Part shown: positions 18,001 to 28,097 of the stretch, piece after piece
Layout of the letters: each line of letters starts with the position of its first letter
How positions within the stretch are numbered: the first letter of the stretch is position 1
From: Aliirhizobium smilacinae
Lineage (GTDB): Bacteria; Pseudomonadota; Alphaproteobacteria; Rhizobiales; Rhizobiaceae
DNA: 64,000 nucleotides
Reading direction: 5' to 3'
NCBI RefSeq assembly: GCF_006335145.1
Contig: NZ_VDMN01000002.1
Span: 1 to 64,000, forward strand
Notes under the pieces: model-generated
What the model was told of the DNA's origin: nothing
Databases searched by the model: none
What the model saw: only the letters and a program-made list of their open reading frames with translations
Made by a program: the position numbers and the translations under genes

Positions 18001-19332
18001 TCATCGCAAGGTGATTTCGACGGCTAACCCGCCGCCGCTGCGATTATAGAGGCGAACATTGCCGCCGAGAGTCGTCGCCAGCTGCTGTGCAATCGCAAGC
18101 CCGAGCCCTGTGCCGCCGGTGTCCCGATTGCGGGATTGTTCCACCCGCACGAATGGCTGCATGGCAGCCTCCAGCTTTTCATCCGGTATGCCCGGGCCTC
18201 GATCCAGTACGGTCAGCACAATCTCGCCTGCCGCCCTGCGCTCAACGGCAAGCTCAGCCGCGCCGGCAAATTTGATCGCATTGTCGATGGCATTCGTCAG
18301 GATGCGTCGCAGCGCATGCGGCTTGGTCGAGATCGTGCCGTTTACGGGGCCGATGACCATGACTGCCTTTCCGGTATCCTGATAGTCGTAAGCGATACTG
18401 TCGACGAAGGACGAAAGGTCGATGCGCGACGTCTTCTCGCCATTGCCATGCGAACTTCGCGCATAGGCGATCCCATCCTTTACAAGCATTTCGATCTCGC
18501 GCAGGTCGCTGACCAGCTTGTCACGTTCCGGGCTTTCGTCAGCCATATCGACGCGCAGCCGCATGCGGGCGATCGGCGTCTGGAGATCGTGGGAAATGGC
18601 CGCGAGGATCTGAACCCGCTCCTCGAGATGATGGGCGATCCGGTCGCGCATGGCGTTGAACGCCCGCGCTGCATGCGCCACTTCGCGGGGACCGGTCTCG
18701 CTGATCGGCTTGCCCCTCGCATTCGGATCAAGCGCATCGGCGGCGGCGGCGAGATCGCCAAGCGGCCGGAATGCCTGACGCACGACGAGCCAGGTGCAGA
18801 GGACGAGCAGCAGCATCTGCACGGCAAAGACATAAGGCAGCCAGCTGGCCAGCGGCATGACACCCCGCGGTGTAACGTCGATCGTCAGCGGGGAACCATC
18901 GGAAAGCGTCAGATGTCCCTGCAGCCTGCCGTTCTCGCCGGGAATGGCTTGTACCGTCAGCGGGAATTTTTGCCCCGCGGCGTCCTCGATCCGGGCGGCG
19001 ATCTCGGCTCCACGCCCCGACATGTCGGGAACACCCGGGACACCGGTTCCAAGCTCCAGCCGATAGTTGCCACGGCTGAGGCGATCGAGCCATGCTGGGC
19101 GTTCTGCCGCCGGCAGCCGGTCAATCACCGCAATCGAGGTTGCAAGGTCGCTTTCGAGCGTACCGAGCATCACGGCCTTGGCGGACGTGTAACGCTCGAA
19201 AAACAGGATGCTGAAGGAAAGGCCGTAGGCAATCGCAAGGCCCGAAAAGAGGATGAGAAACAGGCGCGCGCGCAGGGTGCCCGGCCAGAAGGCGAAATGC
19301 CGGCCCGCCTTGTCCGCCGCCGGTTCCGTCAT
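18001..19332 (-). CDS. Sensor histidine kinase of an OmpR-type two-component system
   Basis: The 443-aa inner-membrane kinase starts at ATG 19332, overlapping the regulator stop as ATGA. It has a first membrane helix (about 23-46), a periplasmic sensor of about 115 residues, a second helix (about 165-185) and a HAMP linker. These lead to an H-box ISHDLQTPIARMR, an N-box NAIDNAIKFA, and G-boxes DRGPGIPD and GTGLGLAIAQ. The longer open frame upstream lies over the regulator. The stimulus is not evident; an exported hydrolase and a thiol-redox protein are its neighbours. Confidence 0.92.
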   Translation of the reverse strand: MTEPAADKAGRHFAFWPGTLRARLFLILFSGLAIAYGLSFSILFFERYTSAKAVMLGTLESDLATSIAVIDRLPAAERPAWLDRLSRGNYRLELGTGVPGVPDMSGRGAEIAARIEDAAGQKFPLTVQAIPGENGRLQGHLTLSDGSPLTIDVTPRGVMPLASWLPYVFAVQMLLLVLCTWLVVRQAFRPLGDLAAAADALDPNARGKPISETGPREVAHAARAFNAMRDRIAHHLEERVQILAAISHDLQTPIARMRLRVDMADESPERDKLVSDLREIEMLVKDGIAYARSSHGNGEKTSRIDLSSFVDSIAYDYQDTGKAVMVIGPVNGTISTKPHALRRILTNAIDNAIKFAGAAELAVERRAAGEIVLTVLDRGPGIPDEKLEAAMQPFVRVEQSRNRDTGGTGLGLAIAQQLATTLGGNVRLYNRSGGGLAVEITLR

Positions 19333-20084
19333 GTCCTGGGCTCCGAAATTTCCACCGGCACCGCAAAGACATAGCCTTCCGCACGTACCGTTTTGATATA
19401 GGTCGGTTCGCGCGCGTCGTCGCCCAGCCGCTGGCGAACGCGGCTGACGAGAAGATCTATCGAACGGTCGAACAATTCCGCATCGCGGCCCTGCGTCAGG
19501 TTCAAGAGCTGGTCGCGGTTGAGAACACGCTGTGGATGGTCGATGAAGACGCGGAGGAGCCGATATTCCGCGCCGCTGAGGGCAATTTCCGTGCCCTCGG
19601 GATCGAGCAGATGCCGGCCGACGGTATCGAGGCGCCATGTTCCGAAGGTCAGAATCTGGCCCGCCTCGCTGATCTGCAGGTTTGGCGGCAGCATTCTCGT
19701 GCGCCGGAGGACGGCCTTGATGCGGGCCAGAAGCTCGCGCGCCGCAAAGGGTTTAGGCAGATAGTCATCCGCACCCATTTCCAACCCGATGACACGGTCC
19801 ATCTCGTCGTCGCGGGCGGTCAGCATCAAGACCGGCGTTGCCTTGTGCTTGCCGGCCTGCAGTTCCCGGCAGAGAACCAGCCCGTCATCGCCGGGCATCA
19901 TCACGTCGAGCACGATCAGATCGACCGCATTGGCATCCAGGAAGCTGCGCATCTGCCGGCCATCGGCCGCGACGCTGGTGCGCAGGCCGTTCCTCTTCAG
20001 ATAGCTCGACACCAGTTCACGGATCTCGCGATCGTCGTCGACGATCAGGATGTGGTCGATATGCTCCATTTCGGGTTTTCGCAT
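19329..20084 (-). CDS. OmpR-family response regulator
   Basis: The 251-aa protein has a receiver domain (ILIVDDD acidic pocket, phospho-acceptor Asp in LIVLDVMMPG, Thr in LMLTARD, Lys in YLPKPF) and a C-terminal OmpR winged helix (LSGAEYRLLRVF, IDLLVSRVRQRLGD, IKTVRAEGYVF). It is co-transcribed with and overlaps its kinase. A second ATG at 20069 is an alternative start. Confidence 0.93.
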   Translation of the reverse strand: MRKPEMEHIDHILIVDDDREIRELVSSYLKRNGLRTSVAADGRQMRSFLDANAVDLIVLDVMMPGDDGLVLCRELQAGKHKATPVLMLTARDDEMDRVIGLEMGADDYLPKPFAARELLARIKAVLRRTRMLPPNLQISEAGQILTFGTWRLDTVGRHLLDPEGTEIALSGAEYRLLRVFIDHPQRVLNRDQLLNLTQGRDAELFDRSIDLLVSRVRQRLGDDAREPTYIKTVRAEGYVFAVPVEISEPRT

Positions 20085-20193
20085 CCTCTGTATTTGTCGT
20101 GCGTCGAACCAGTATCATGTAACGCCGGACGCGGTCGCCGCGAAGCCGGGAAATGGCTCGCGGCGACCTGTTGCATGCGGAAATTCGCTGCGC

Positions 20194-21252
20194 TCAGAAT
20201 TTCGCGACGTCCAGCACCGCACGGGCGAATTCGGCCGGTGCCTCCTGCGGCAGGTTGTGGCCGATACCGCCGGCAATCGTGCGATGTTCGTAAGGCCCAG
20301 AAAACTTGGAGGCATAGGCGGAAGGATCCGGATGCGGCGCGCCGTTGGCATCACCCTCCATGGTGATGCTCGGAATGGTGACGTTGGGCCCCTTGGCAAG
20401 GCGGGCCTCATAGGCATCGTACTTGGCTTCGCCCTTTGCCAGTCCGAGCCTCCATCGATAATTATTGATGGTGATATCGACATGGTCGGGATTGTCGAAT
20501 GCGCTTGCCGAGCGGTTGAAGGTCTCGTCGTCGAATTTCCAGGTCGGCGACGCCGTCTGCCAGATGAGCCGGGCAAAATCATGGGTATGTGCGGCGTAAC
20601 CGGCGCGGCCGCGTTCGGTGGCGAAATAGAACTGGTACCACCAGGCAAGCTCGGCCTTCGGCGGCAGAGGCTTGCGATTGGCTTCCTGGCTGCCGATCAG
20701 AAAGCCGCTGACGGAAACCAACCCCTTGCAGCGATGCGGCCAGAGCACGGCCATGATATCCGCCGTGCGCGCACCCCAGTCATAGCCGGCAACGATAGCG
20801 GTCTCGATCTTGAGCGCATCCAGGAGCGCGATCATGTCGACCGCGAGCGCCGCCTGCTGGCCATTGCGCGGCGTTTCGGACGAGAGAAACCGTGTCGTGC
20901 CATAGCCGCGCAGATAGGGAATGATGACCCGATAGCCGGCCTCGGCGAGGATCGGCGCAACATCGACATAGCTGTAGATGTCATAGGGCCAGCCATGCAA
21001 GAGCAGGATGGCGGGGCCACCTGCCGGGCCGGCCTCGGCATAGCCTACATTGAGCACACCGGCATCGATCTGCTTCAGGGCCGCAAAAGCCGTATGGCCG
21101 CCCGGCTTTCCGTTCGAGCCACCGGGAGGCCTTGCTGCGGGAGAGGGCGATTGCGCATTTGCAAGCGACGTGGCGCCGAGTTCTACGGCTGCGACGGTCA
21201 TGGCAGCAAGGCCAAAGAAGCGGCGGCGCTGAAGCTGAAACGTGTCGGTCAT
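20194..21252 (-). CDS. Tat-exported epoxide hydrolase-like alpha/beta hydrolase
   Basis: The 352-aa protein starts at ATG 21252 after GGAGAAAATCC. Residues 8-16 (QRRRFFGLA) form a twin-arginine signal followed by a hydrophobic stretch. The mature enzyme has HGWP (86-89) and elbow AGYDWGA with Asp158, the epoxide hydrolase/dehalogenase type of nucleophile, with a closing GGIGHNLPQEAP His. Export through Tat implies folding, perhaps with cofactor, in the cytoplasm. It is upstream of, and on the same strand as, the two-component system 109 bp away. Confidence 0.85.
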   Translation of the reverse strand: MTDTFQLQRRRFFGLAAMTVAAVELGATSLANAQSPSPAARPPGGSNGKPGGHTAFAALKQIDAGVLNVGYAEAGPAGGPAILLLHGWPYDIYSYVDVAPILAEAGYRVIIPYLRGYGTTRFLSSETPRNGQQAALAVDMIALLDALKIETAIVAGYDWGARTADIMAVLWPHRCKGLVSVSGFLIGSQEANRKPLPPKAELAWWYQFYFATERGRAGYAAHTHDFARLIWQTASPTWKFDDETFNRSASAFDNPDHVDITINNYRWRLGLAKGEAKYDAYEARLAKGPNVTIPSITMEGDANGAPHPDPSAYASKFSGPYEHRTIAGGIGHNLPQEAPAEFARAVLDVAKF

Positions 21253-21599
21253 GGATTTTCTCCGGTCCGTGTTGATGACGGTGGCCAGAAAACAGTCCGC
21301 ATGTATCGTCGATATGTCCGGTGACCATCGCAAATGCATGGGAATGTAGCAGCGGCATCCGGAGATACAGTTCGATACAAAAGGGGGCCGCCAGCCTTGC
21401 CGCCGACGACAGGATTGGTGCCCGATTGTTTCACTCTGTAGCGGCGCGAGCCCCCGCTACACTCCGATACACTTCTCCCTGAAGCCGGACACATCAGCGA
21501 TACCTGCGCCCGACCAGATTGGCGCAGTTGCCGATCGCGCCCGTGTCGGCTGCACCAGTCTCCACAGTTTTTACCCCCCGGGCTTCAGAGGACACGATC
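21253..21599. other. Divergent intergenic region
   Basis: This 347-bp region separates the minus-strand hydrolase from the plus-strand DipZ-like gene and must contain both promoters. I see no clear hexamer pair or strong palindrome. AGAGGA just before 21600 is the DipZ ribosome binding site. Confidence 0.4.
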
Positions 21600-23368
21600 A
21601 TGACGCTTCTCGTCATTGCCTATCTCGGAGGGGCGCTCACCATTCTGAGCCCCTGTATCCTGCCGATCCTTCCCTTTGTCTTTGCCCGCGCGGGACAGCC
21701 GTTCCTGCGCAGCACCCTGCCCATGCTAATCGGCATGGCCGGCACATTCGCGCTTGTCGCGACGCTTGCCGCGATCGGAGGCAGCTGGGCAATCCAGGCA
21801 AATGAATACGACGGCTTGCCGCCCTGCTGCTTCTAGCCCTTTTCGGCGTCGGCCTCATCTCGCCGCGCATCGCCAATACTCTGAGCCAGCCCGTCGTCGG
21901 GCTCGGCAATCGCCTGATGAATGCCGCCGGCCGGCCCGGCAGCGTGCCTTCGGCTGCGGGCTCATTTGTCCTCGGCATTGCCACCGGCCTGCTCTGGGCG
22001 CCCTGCGCCGGGCCGATCCTTGGTCTCGTGCTGACCGGCGCCGCCCTGCAGGGCGCCAATATCGAGACAACGGTTCTGCTTGGCGCCTATGCAGCAGGAG
22101 CGGCGACTTCGCTTGCCCTTGCGCTCTGCGTCGGTGGCCGGATTTTTGCGACTTTGAAACGGTCCCTGGGTGTCAGCGAGCGTATTCGCCAGTTCGTCGG
22201 CGCAGCCGTCATCGCCAGCGTCGGCGTCATCGCACTCGGCTTCGATACCGGCGCGCTGGCCCGGCATTCCTATGCCAGCACCTCTTCCTTCGAAGAGGCC
22301 ATTCTCGATCGTTTCAACGCCCGGCCGGATGCGGGCGGCATGGAACTCGCGAGCGCCGACAATTCCCTGCCCGACGATAACGGCAAGCCGTTTCATGCAG
22401 ACCTTCCCGTCGAAGGACGCGCACCTTCACTGGGGGGCGCCGTGGAATGGCTGAACTCGCCGCCGCTTTCCGCGGAGGCCCTGAAGGGCAAGGTCGTGCT
22501 CGTCGATTTCTGGACCTATTCCTGCATCAACTGCATCCGCACCATCCCCTATGTCCGCGCGTGGGCCGAGAAATACAAAGATCAGGGTCTGGTGGTCATC
22601 GGCGTGCATGCACCGGAATTTGCCTTCGAGAAAAAGATCGACAATGTCAAAAAGGCAATCTCCGACTTCAAGATCGGTTATCCCGTCGCCATCGACAATG
22701 ATTACAGGATCTGGCGTGCCTTCAATAACAGCTACTGGCCGGCCAGCTATCTGATCGATGCCAAGGGCAATATCCGCTACCACCATTTTGGCGAAGGCAA
22801 TTATGGCCGGACCGAACAGGCGATACAGGATCTGCTGCGAGAAGTCGGCAGCGACGTCGCCACCACTGCGCCCGTCAAGCCTGAGGCAAAAGGCGCAGAA
22901 GCCAGCGCCGACCTGAAGGATATCCGCTCCGGCGAGACCTATATCGGTTACCGGCAGGCCACCGGCTTTGCCTCGAACGAAGGCCTTCGTCCCGGCTCTT
23001 CCGGTACCTATTCGATCGACCGACCGGGCCTGAACGAATGGGGCCTCTCCGGCAACTGGACTGTCGGCGCGGAAGAAGCGACCCTCGACAAGAGCGACGG
23101 CGCCATCACCTACCGGTTCAGCGCCCGCGACCTGCATCTCGTGCTGGGGCCGGACGGCTCGGGAAAGCCGGTCCGTTTCCAGGTGACGATCGACGGCCAT
23201 GCGCCCGGCGCCGATCACGGCACGGATACCGATGCCGACGGCAATGGCACGGTCACATCCACCCGCCTCTACCAGCTCGTCCGTCAGTCCGGCGACGTCA
23301 CGCCCAGAACCTTCAGCATCCGTTTCCTCGATCCGGGCGTGCAGGCCTACGCCTTCACCTTCGGCTGA
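21600..23368 (+). pseudogene. DipZ-like thiol-redox protein, split by a frameshift
   Basis: From ATG 21600 the frame encodes a CcdA-type membrane start (YLGGALTILSPCILPILPFVF) but stops at 21836. A different frame, open from 21806 to 23368, continues the same protein: further CcdA helices (GLLWAPCAGPILGLVLTG), a thioredoxin/TlpA domain with active site WTYSCINCIRTIP, and the C-terminal beta-rich DipZ domain. Loss of one base between about 21806 and 21833 explains the break. DipZ proteins carry electrons from cytoplasmic thioredoxin to the periplasm. An independent restart, for example at ATG 21917, could still make the distal part. A sequencing error is possible. Confidence 0.82.
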
Positions 23369-23409
23369 GCTCTTATCCCTCAATTATTCAGACAACAAAG
23401 GATCACGAC

Positions 23410-24168
23410 ATGAACCGCCGTTTTATCTCCATGGCAGCAATCGCATTTGCCACCAGCGTCATCGCCTTCGCCGCACAGGCTGCGGAGGTGAAGAACATCG
23501 TCATCGTGCATGGCGCCCTTGCCGATGGCTCCGGCTGGCGCAAGGCAACCGAAATCCTCGTCGACCGCGGCTTCAACGTCACCATCGTGCAGGAGCCGAT
23601 CACCTCTCTTGCCGACGATGTCGCCGCCACCAACCGCGTGCTGGACCTGCAGGATGGGCCGTCGCTCCTCGTCGGCCACAGCTATGGCGGCATGGTCATC
23701 ACCGAGGCGGGCAACAATCCCCATGTCGCTGGCCTCGTTTATGTGGCTGCCTTCCAGCCTGACAAAGGGGAGAGCCTGTTCGATCTGGCAAGCTCCAAGC
23801 CTGCCGGCGGAATGAACATCCGCGAAACGAAGGACGGGAAATATCTCTATCTGGACCCCGCGGCATTCGCGGGTGACTTTGCCGGCGACCTTCCGAAGAA
23901 GGACGCCGAATTTCTCGCCAGATCGCAGGTCTTCGCCGCCAAGCAGGCCTTCGCAGCGAAGATCAGCGAGCCGGCCTGGAAGACGCGCAAGAGCTGGACG
24001 GTCGTCGCTACTCATGACCGTTCGATCAATTCCGATCTCGAACGCGATATGGCCAGACGTGCGAGCAGCGACGTGACCGAGATTGCGGCAAGCCACGCCG
24101 TTTTCGCCTCTCAGCCCGAAAAAGTTGCCGATGTGATCGAAAAGGCCGCAAGAGCCCTTTCACAGTAA
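23410..24168 (+). CDS. Exported alpha/beta hydrolase with Ser nucleophile
   Basis: The 252-aa protein has a Sec signal peptide (about 1-25, ending AQA), oxyanion segment VIVHGALADGSGW, elbow GHSYGG with Ser91, and a late His in IAASHAVFASQPE. It is a paralogue of the cytoplasmic 10665 protein. It follows the DipZ-like gene by 41 bp and probably shares its transcript. Confidence 0.87.
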   Translation: MNRRFISMAAIAFATSVIAFAAQAAEVKNIVIVHGALADGSGWRKATEILVDRGFNVTIVQEPITSLADDVAATNRVLDLQDGPSLLVGHSYGGMVITEAGNNPHVAGLVYVAAFQPDKGESLFDLASSKPAGGMNIRETKDGKYLYLDPAAFAGDFAGDLPKKDAEFLARSQVFAAKQAFAAKISEPAWKTRKSWTVVATHDRSINSDLERDMARRASSDVTEIAASHAVFASQPEKVADVIEKAARALSQ

Positions 24169-24194
24169 GGACCCACAGATCTCCCATCAAACTG

Positions 24195-24222
24195 AGCCGC
24201 GCCTTTTTGGGCGCGGCTTTTG
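24195..24222 (+). terminator. Intrinsic terminator between convergent genes
   Basis: AGCCGCGCC (24195-24203) and GGCGCGGCT (24210-24218) form a perfect 9-bp stem followed by a T-run ending at 24221. Bases 24204-24208 are all T in the loop. It ends the plus-strand hydrolase transcript. The ABC-F stop codon lies at its right edge on the other strand. Confidence 0.8.
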
Positions 24223-25818
24223 TTACGCTCCGAGCGGCGCGCCAAGCAGAAAACGCCGGGTGATGCCGATGGCCTTGAGGAAAGCCTCGTCGTGGCTGAC
24301 CACCAGAAGCGCACCGTCATAGGCCACAAGCCCCGCCTCAACGGCGGCGATGGAGTCAAGATCGAGGTGATTGGTCGGTTCGTCGAGAATAAGCAGTTGC
24401 GGCGGCCTTTCTCCCCCAAGGACGCAGGCCAGGCCGGCGCGCAACATCTGCCCACCCGACAATTGTCTCACTTGCCTGAGGCCGGCATCGCCACGAAACA
24501 TGAAACGGGCGAGAGCCGCCCGGCAGGCATTTTCGCTGGCTCCGGGATTGAGCCGCATGAAATTGTCCCGGATCGACAGCTGCGGCTGAAGCAGGCTGAC
24601 CTTCTGGTCGAGAAAGGCGCATGGCACCTCGACCCTGACGGAGCCTGAAAACGGCGCCAAACCTCCGGTGATGACGGACAGTAGCGTCGTCTTGCCCGTG
24701 CCGTTGGAACCGATGACGGCAAACCGCTCGGGACCAGTCATTGTCAGCGAAATATCGGAGAGGACTGGGGCATCGCTCGCATAACCCGCCGTCACCTTGT
24801 CCACCCGCAGCACCGTCCTCGACGCTACAATACCCGTGGATGGCAGCGAAACCTTGAAGGGATCGAGGACCTCCAGGCGGTCGCGGGCAGCAGACACATC
24901 GGCCCTCTTCTCTCCCGCCATTCGGCCTGCAGCCGCGGCCTTCTCTCCACCCGTCTGCTCCGCACGCATGGCGCGGCCGCCGGCCGAAATTCGCGGCATG
25001 CCGCCCTCTGCCGCTTTTCTTTTTCCTGCGCCATCGCGGCGCGCTTGCCGCTCCATCGTCTCCTGTGCCTTGCGCTCGACCTCGCCGAGCCGCTTCTGTG
25101 CGTCGGCCAGATCATGCCGGGCAGTGTCAAGCTCAAGAGCCTTGCGTTCCCGGTAATGGCTCCAGTTTCCGCCATAACGGCTGATGCCGAGCGATGTCAG
25201 CTCTATGATCGCATCGACATTTTCCAGAATCTCCCGATCGTGGCTGACGACCATCGCGCCCTGTCGCCAGCCAGCGAGAAGCTCGATCACCGCCGCCCGC
25301 CCGTCCCGATCGAGGTTGTTGGTCGGCTCGTCGAGGATCAGGAAATCGGGTGCGTGATAGATCTGGGCAGCCAGCGCGGCACGGGTACGCTGGCCGCCGG
25401 AAAGCTGCGCAAGCGACGTCGACAAAGGAATGGAGAGGCCAAAACGCGCCAGCGCCGCCTCGATATCCGGCTCCAGCATCCAGTCGATATCAGCCAGTTC
25501 CTCGAGCGTTGCCGTGCCTGCCTGTGCGCGCTCGATCAGCGCCAGCGCATGACGGACACCGAAGAGATCGGCGACGGTGTCCCCTTCCGCGACCTGTACA
25601 CTCTGGCGCAGGATGTGGATGCCTGCGGGCGCCGCCACGGATCCCGACGCCGGCGACAAGTCACCTGCGATCAAGTTCAGAAGCGTCGTCTTGCCGACAC
25701 CGTTGCGACCGACGAGCCCAGCTCGTTCGGGGCCGAAGACGATATTCAGATCGGAGAAGAGCGGACGACCGTCAGGCGTGGACCAGGACAGATTGGAGAG
25801 AGTAACGGAATGCGGCAT
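24223..25818 (-). CDS. ABC-F family ATP-binding protein
   Basis: The 531-aa soluble protein carries two ABC ATPase domains and no membrane segment. Domain 1 has GRNGVGKTT, LSGGQRTR and LILDEPTNNLD; domain 2 has GSNGTGKTT, LSGGQMLR and LILDEPTNHLD. A charged helical linker (about 230-320) separates them. Such proteins act on the ribosome in translation control or antibiotic protection. I start at ATG 25818; the frame continues to a TTG at 25842. Confidence 0.9.
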   Translation of the reverse strand: MPHSVTLSNLSWSTPDGRPLFSDLNIVFGPERAGLVGRNGVGKTTLLNLIAGDLSPASGSVAAPAGIHILRQSVQVAEGDTVADLFGVRHALALIERAQAGTATLEELADIDWMLEPDIEAALARFGLSIPLSTSLAQLSGGQRTRAALAAQIYHAPDFLILDEPTNNLDRDGRAAVIELLAGWRQGAMVVSHDREILENVDAIIELTSLGISRYGGNWSHYRERKALELDTARHDLADAQKRLGEVERKAQETMERQARRDGAGKRKAAEGGMPRISAGGRAMRAEQTGGEKAAAAGRMAGEKRADVSAARDRLEVLDPFKVSLPSTGIVASRTVLRVDKVTAGYASDAPVLSDISLTMTGPERFAVIGSNGTGKTTLLSVITGGLAPFSGSVRVEVPCAFLDQKVSLLQPQLSIRDNFMRLNPGASENACRAALARFMFRGDAGLRQVRQLSGGQMLRAGLACVLGGERPPQLLILDEPTNHLDLDSIAAVEAGLVAYDGALLVVSHDEAFLKAIGITRRFLLGAPLGA

Positions 25819-26059
25819 GGACAAGGTTTTCCCGTATGGCAAGGCAAAGTGGCGTTGCGATCGGGTTGAAATCCATTGTCGATCATCCTGTTGGTACTGC
25901 TGACAAAAGAGACTTAGCGCTTTAAAATGGAACTTTCAAGGCAATGAGGCATGCCCACCCTACGCAGCAACGACACCAATCGACGTTTTACGGCCTACTG
26001 CCGCCGCCCTTTTCAGTAACGATCTGCACTCTTTTCGAGCATCCGCCAGATCGGCCTGG

Positions 26060-26404
26060 CGGGCCAATCCCGAGGGTGGTTACCGCTATGAATGGCTCAA
26101 GCAGAATTATGCCAGGCCGATCCAAATTGAAGATCTCGCGTCGCGAGCCGGTATGAGCGTCACATCTTTTCATCGGCATTTCCGCCGCGCCACATCGATG
26201 ACGCCAATCCAATATCAGAAACGCGTCCGCCTAATCTATGCTCGCACGAAGCTGCTCCCGTAGCAGCAAAGCGTGGCTTCGATCGGCTTCGAAACTGGCT
26301 ATGAAAGCGCCTCGCAGTTCAATCGCGAGTATCGACGGGCATTCGGCGAGTCGCCTGGCGTGGATGCCCAGCGGTTTCGCATTACCACCGTCGCGGTGGA
26401 GTAG
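26060..26404 (+). pseudogene. Remnant of an AraC-family regulator
   Basis: In one frame the segment reads as the C-terminal AraC double helix-turn-helix: EWLKQNYARPIQIEDLASRA, then GMSVTSFHRHFRRATSMTP, then SIGFETGYESASQFNREYRR. An in-frame TAG at 26261-26263 interrupts the linker helix between the two motifs, and no N-terminal domain or start is visible upstream. The gene is broken and probably decaying. Confidence 0.75.
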
Positions 26405-26518
26405 CTTGTTGCACCTTGTCTGGTCTTGATTGGATCAGAACCAACGCCCCAGTTGGCACCGATTCATGATTTTCTGGTGGATACCCTCGCAGGACGATTC
26501 TAGCGGTGCGAAGCCGGC

Positions 26519-27772
26519 CTACTCAGCGCATGTGCCAAGGATTGGCATCATCGCCTTGACGTGCCCGTCGATGCGTTCCAGCACTTTTTGGGGAACATAA
26601 GCCCGTTCTGGTAAGGACCACCAAAACCTGTCGACCTGGCCCACAATTTCGGTCACCGCTCTGAGGACTGCAGCTTCCGGCAATTGTGCCCGATTGGCGA
26701 ATGCTTTCCATCTCTGAGCATTCATCGCCTTGAATGAGCGCTCGCCAGCAAGCGAAAGTGCCATTGCGTCAGCTGGAACATACGGGATTGTTGATAGTAC
26801 GTCGTAAACTGGGGCGATCGCTGGTTTGTCGCCCACACCACCGTAGGTCACTGACCAGTTTTTGAGATGCATATCGCCGTTACCAGTCATGACAGCGAAA
26901 GCCAGCCGTCGTACGAATTCGAGCGAGGTCGCCGTTGAGACCGCGATTGCGAGCGCTCTGGCGATGTCATGATACGCCGCCCCTTCGTATTTTCGGGAAG
27001 GATAGATACCAAATACCTGGGCGAAATCCTCCATGTGGATACGCTCACCGTTGGCCTCACGATCGAACCGCTTGACCAATAGGACTTTGCCATCTGACAG
27101 CGTCGCAAATTCTTCCGGAATGCCCTCAAAATCTGCTTGTTCGACAAGTTCGCGCTCCGGCACGTCCATCCCGATGGCTTCGGCCAAGGCGAGTTGAGCG
27201 TATTCGTTCTCGGAGACGCCGGGGAAAGATGTCGAGGGGAACTTGGCAATGTACGAACCCTGCTCGTCGCCGAGCGGGATGGTCAGTCCTCCACCCTTGC
27301 CTGTGTTCTTGATGACAGAGAGCTTCATCTGGACACCTGCCAGAGAAAATCGGGCTTTTGGTCTGGCGCGCGAACGCGCATCGACAGAAGCAACAGCGCC
27401 TACGCTCGGCGCGACACGAACGGCTCCGGGCAGATCCGAACCAAGCGCGACAAGGAGATCGAAGTCGTTTCCGGCCCGGACACTGCCTGCGTGGTGCTTC
27501 TCCATCGCTTCGCGCAGCTTGTCTTCCGGCAGAAGATTGGCAAAGAACGCAGGCAGTGCTCTGGCTATTGGCTTCGGATCTTTGCGGAGACCACCGGTGG
27601 CTGAACGAAAAGACAGGCTGAGCACAGGGAACCCGCCAGTCGCACGATAGCTGTCCTCGAAGCTGAATGCGTTAAAGTCGCCAGGGGTCCTCACGATCGT
27701 CCCAATTTTCCGATCATTTAGGAATACCTCGAGAGACGAAATGGACTTCGGATGAACCGGAACATCAGTCAT
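26519..27772 (-). CDS. hipA: HipA-family toxin kinase
   Basis: The 417-aa protein starts at ATG 27772, overlapping hipB by 8 bp. The HipA N1 domain (about 10-110, LEVFLNDRKIGTI and LLPEDKLREAM) precedes the kinase core. The core has FSLAGVQMKLSV, a LLVKRFDRE strand and the catalytic loop TGNGDMHLKNWSV with metal-binding PVYDVLSTIPY. HipA kinases phosphorylate glutamyl-tRNA synthetase or related targets and arrest growth when free of HipB. Confidence 0.92.
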   Translation of the reverse strand: MTDVPVHPKSISSLEVFLNDRKIGTIVRTPGDFNAFSFEDSYRATGGFPVLSLSFRSATGGLRKDPKPIARALPAFFANLLPEDKLREAMEKHHAGSVRAGNDFDLLVALGSDLPGAVRVAPSVGAVASVDARSRARPKARFSLAGVQMKLSVIKNTGKGGGLTIPLGDEQGSYIAKFPSTSFPGVSENEYAQLALAEAIGMDVPERELVEQADFEGIPEEFATLSDGKVLLVKRFDREANGERIHMEDFAQVFGIYPSRKYEGAAYHDIARALAIAVSTATSLEFVRRLAFAVMTGNGDMHLKNWSVTYGGVGDKPAIAPVYDVLSTIPYVPADAMALSLAGERSFKAMNAQRWKAFANRAQLPEAAVLRAVTEIVGQVDRFWWSLPERAYVPQKVLERIDGHVKAMMPILGTCAE

Positions 27773-28097
27773 GATCGTCGCTCTCCGAGCTGACAGCAAA
27801 GGCTGGCAGATCATCATAGTCATCATGAGGCTTTAGGAGAGCATTGACTGCCGGGGTGATCGCTTTCGGGATGAGCATCAGTTCCAGACCAAGCGCGCGC
27901 GCGATGTTGATCAATGTCGTAACGCGGGCAGCAGCGCTCCCGACCTCGATTTCGCGATACCTCGGGCGCGAGATGCCCGCCATATCGGCAACCTGCTCCT
28001 GTGTGAGTTGCAGGTCCTTGCGAGCCGCCTTTAACAGGCTACCAATTTCCAACAGAGGTTTTGACAAATCGTTCACATTGACACCCAGGCAGATCAT
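27765..28097 (-). CDS. hipB: HipB-like antitoxin and autorepressor
   Basis: The 110-aa protein has a Cro/CI-type helix-turn-helix (about 16-72: LTQEQVADMAGISRPRYREIE, then INIARALGLEL). The acidic flexible C-terminal tail (SSESDDHD) is typical of antitoxins prone to proteolysis. It precedes and overlaps hipA, so translation is probably coupled. HipB proteins usually bind palindromes in their own promoter; I did not find a convincing one. Confidence 0.88.
   Translation of the reverse strand: MICLGVNVNDLSKPLLEIGSLLKAARKDLQLTQEQVADMAGISRPRYREIEVGSAAARVTTLINIARALGLELMLIPKAITPAVNALLKPHDDYDDLPAFAVSSESDDHD

Noticed and set aside
18136..19374. 412-codon plus-strand frame opposite the histidine kinase.
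   Set aside because: Antisense shadow of a kinase with all H, N and G boxes intact.
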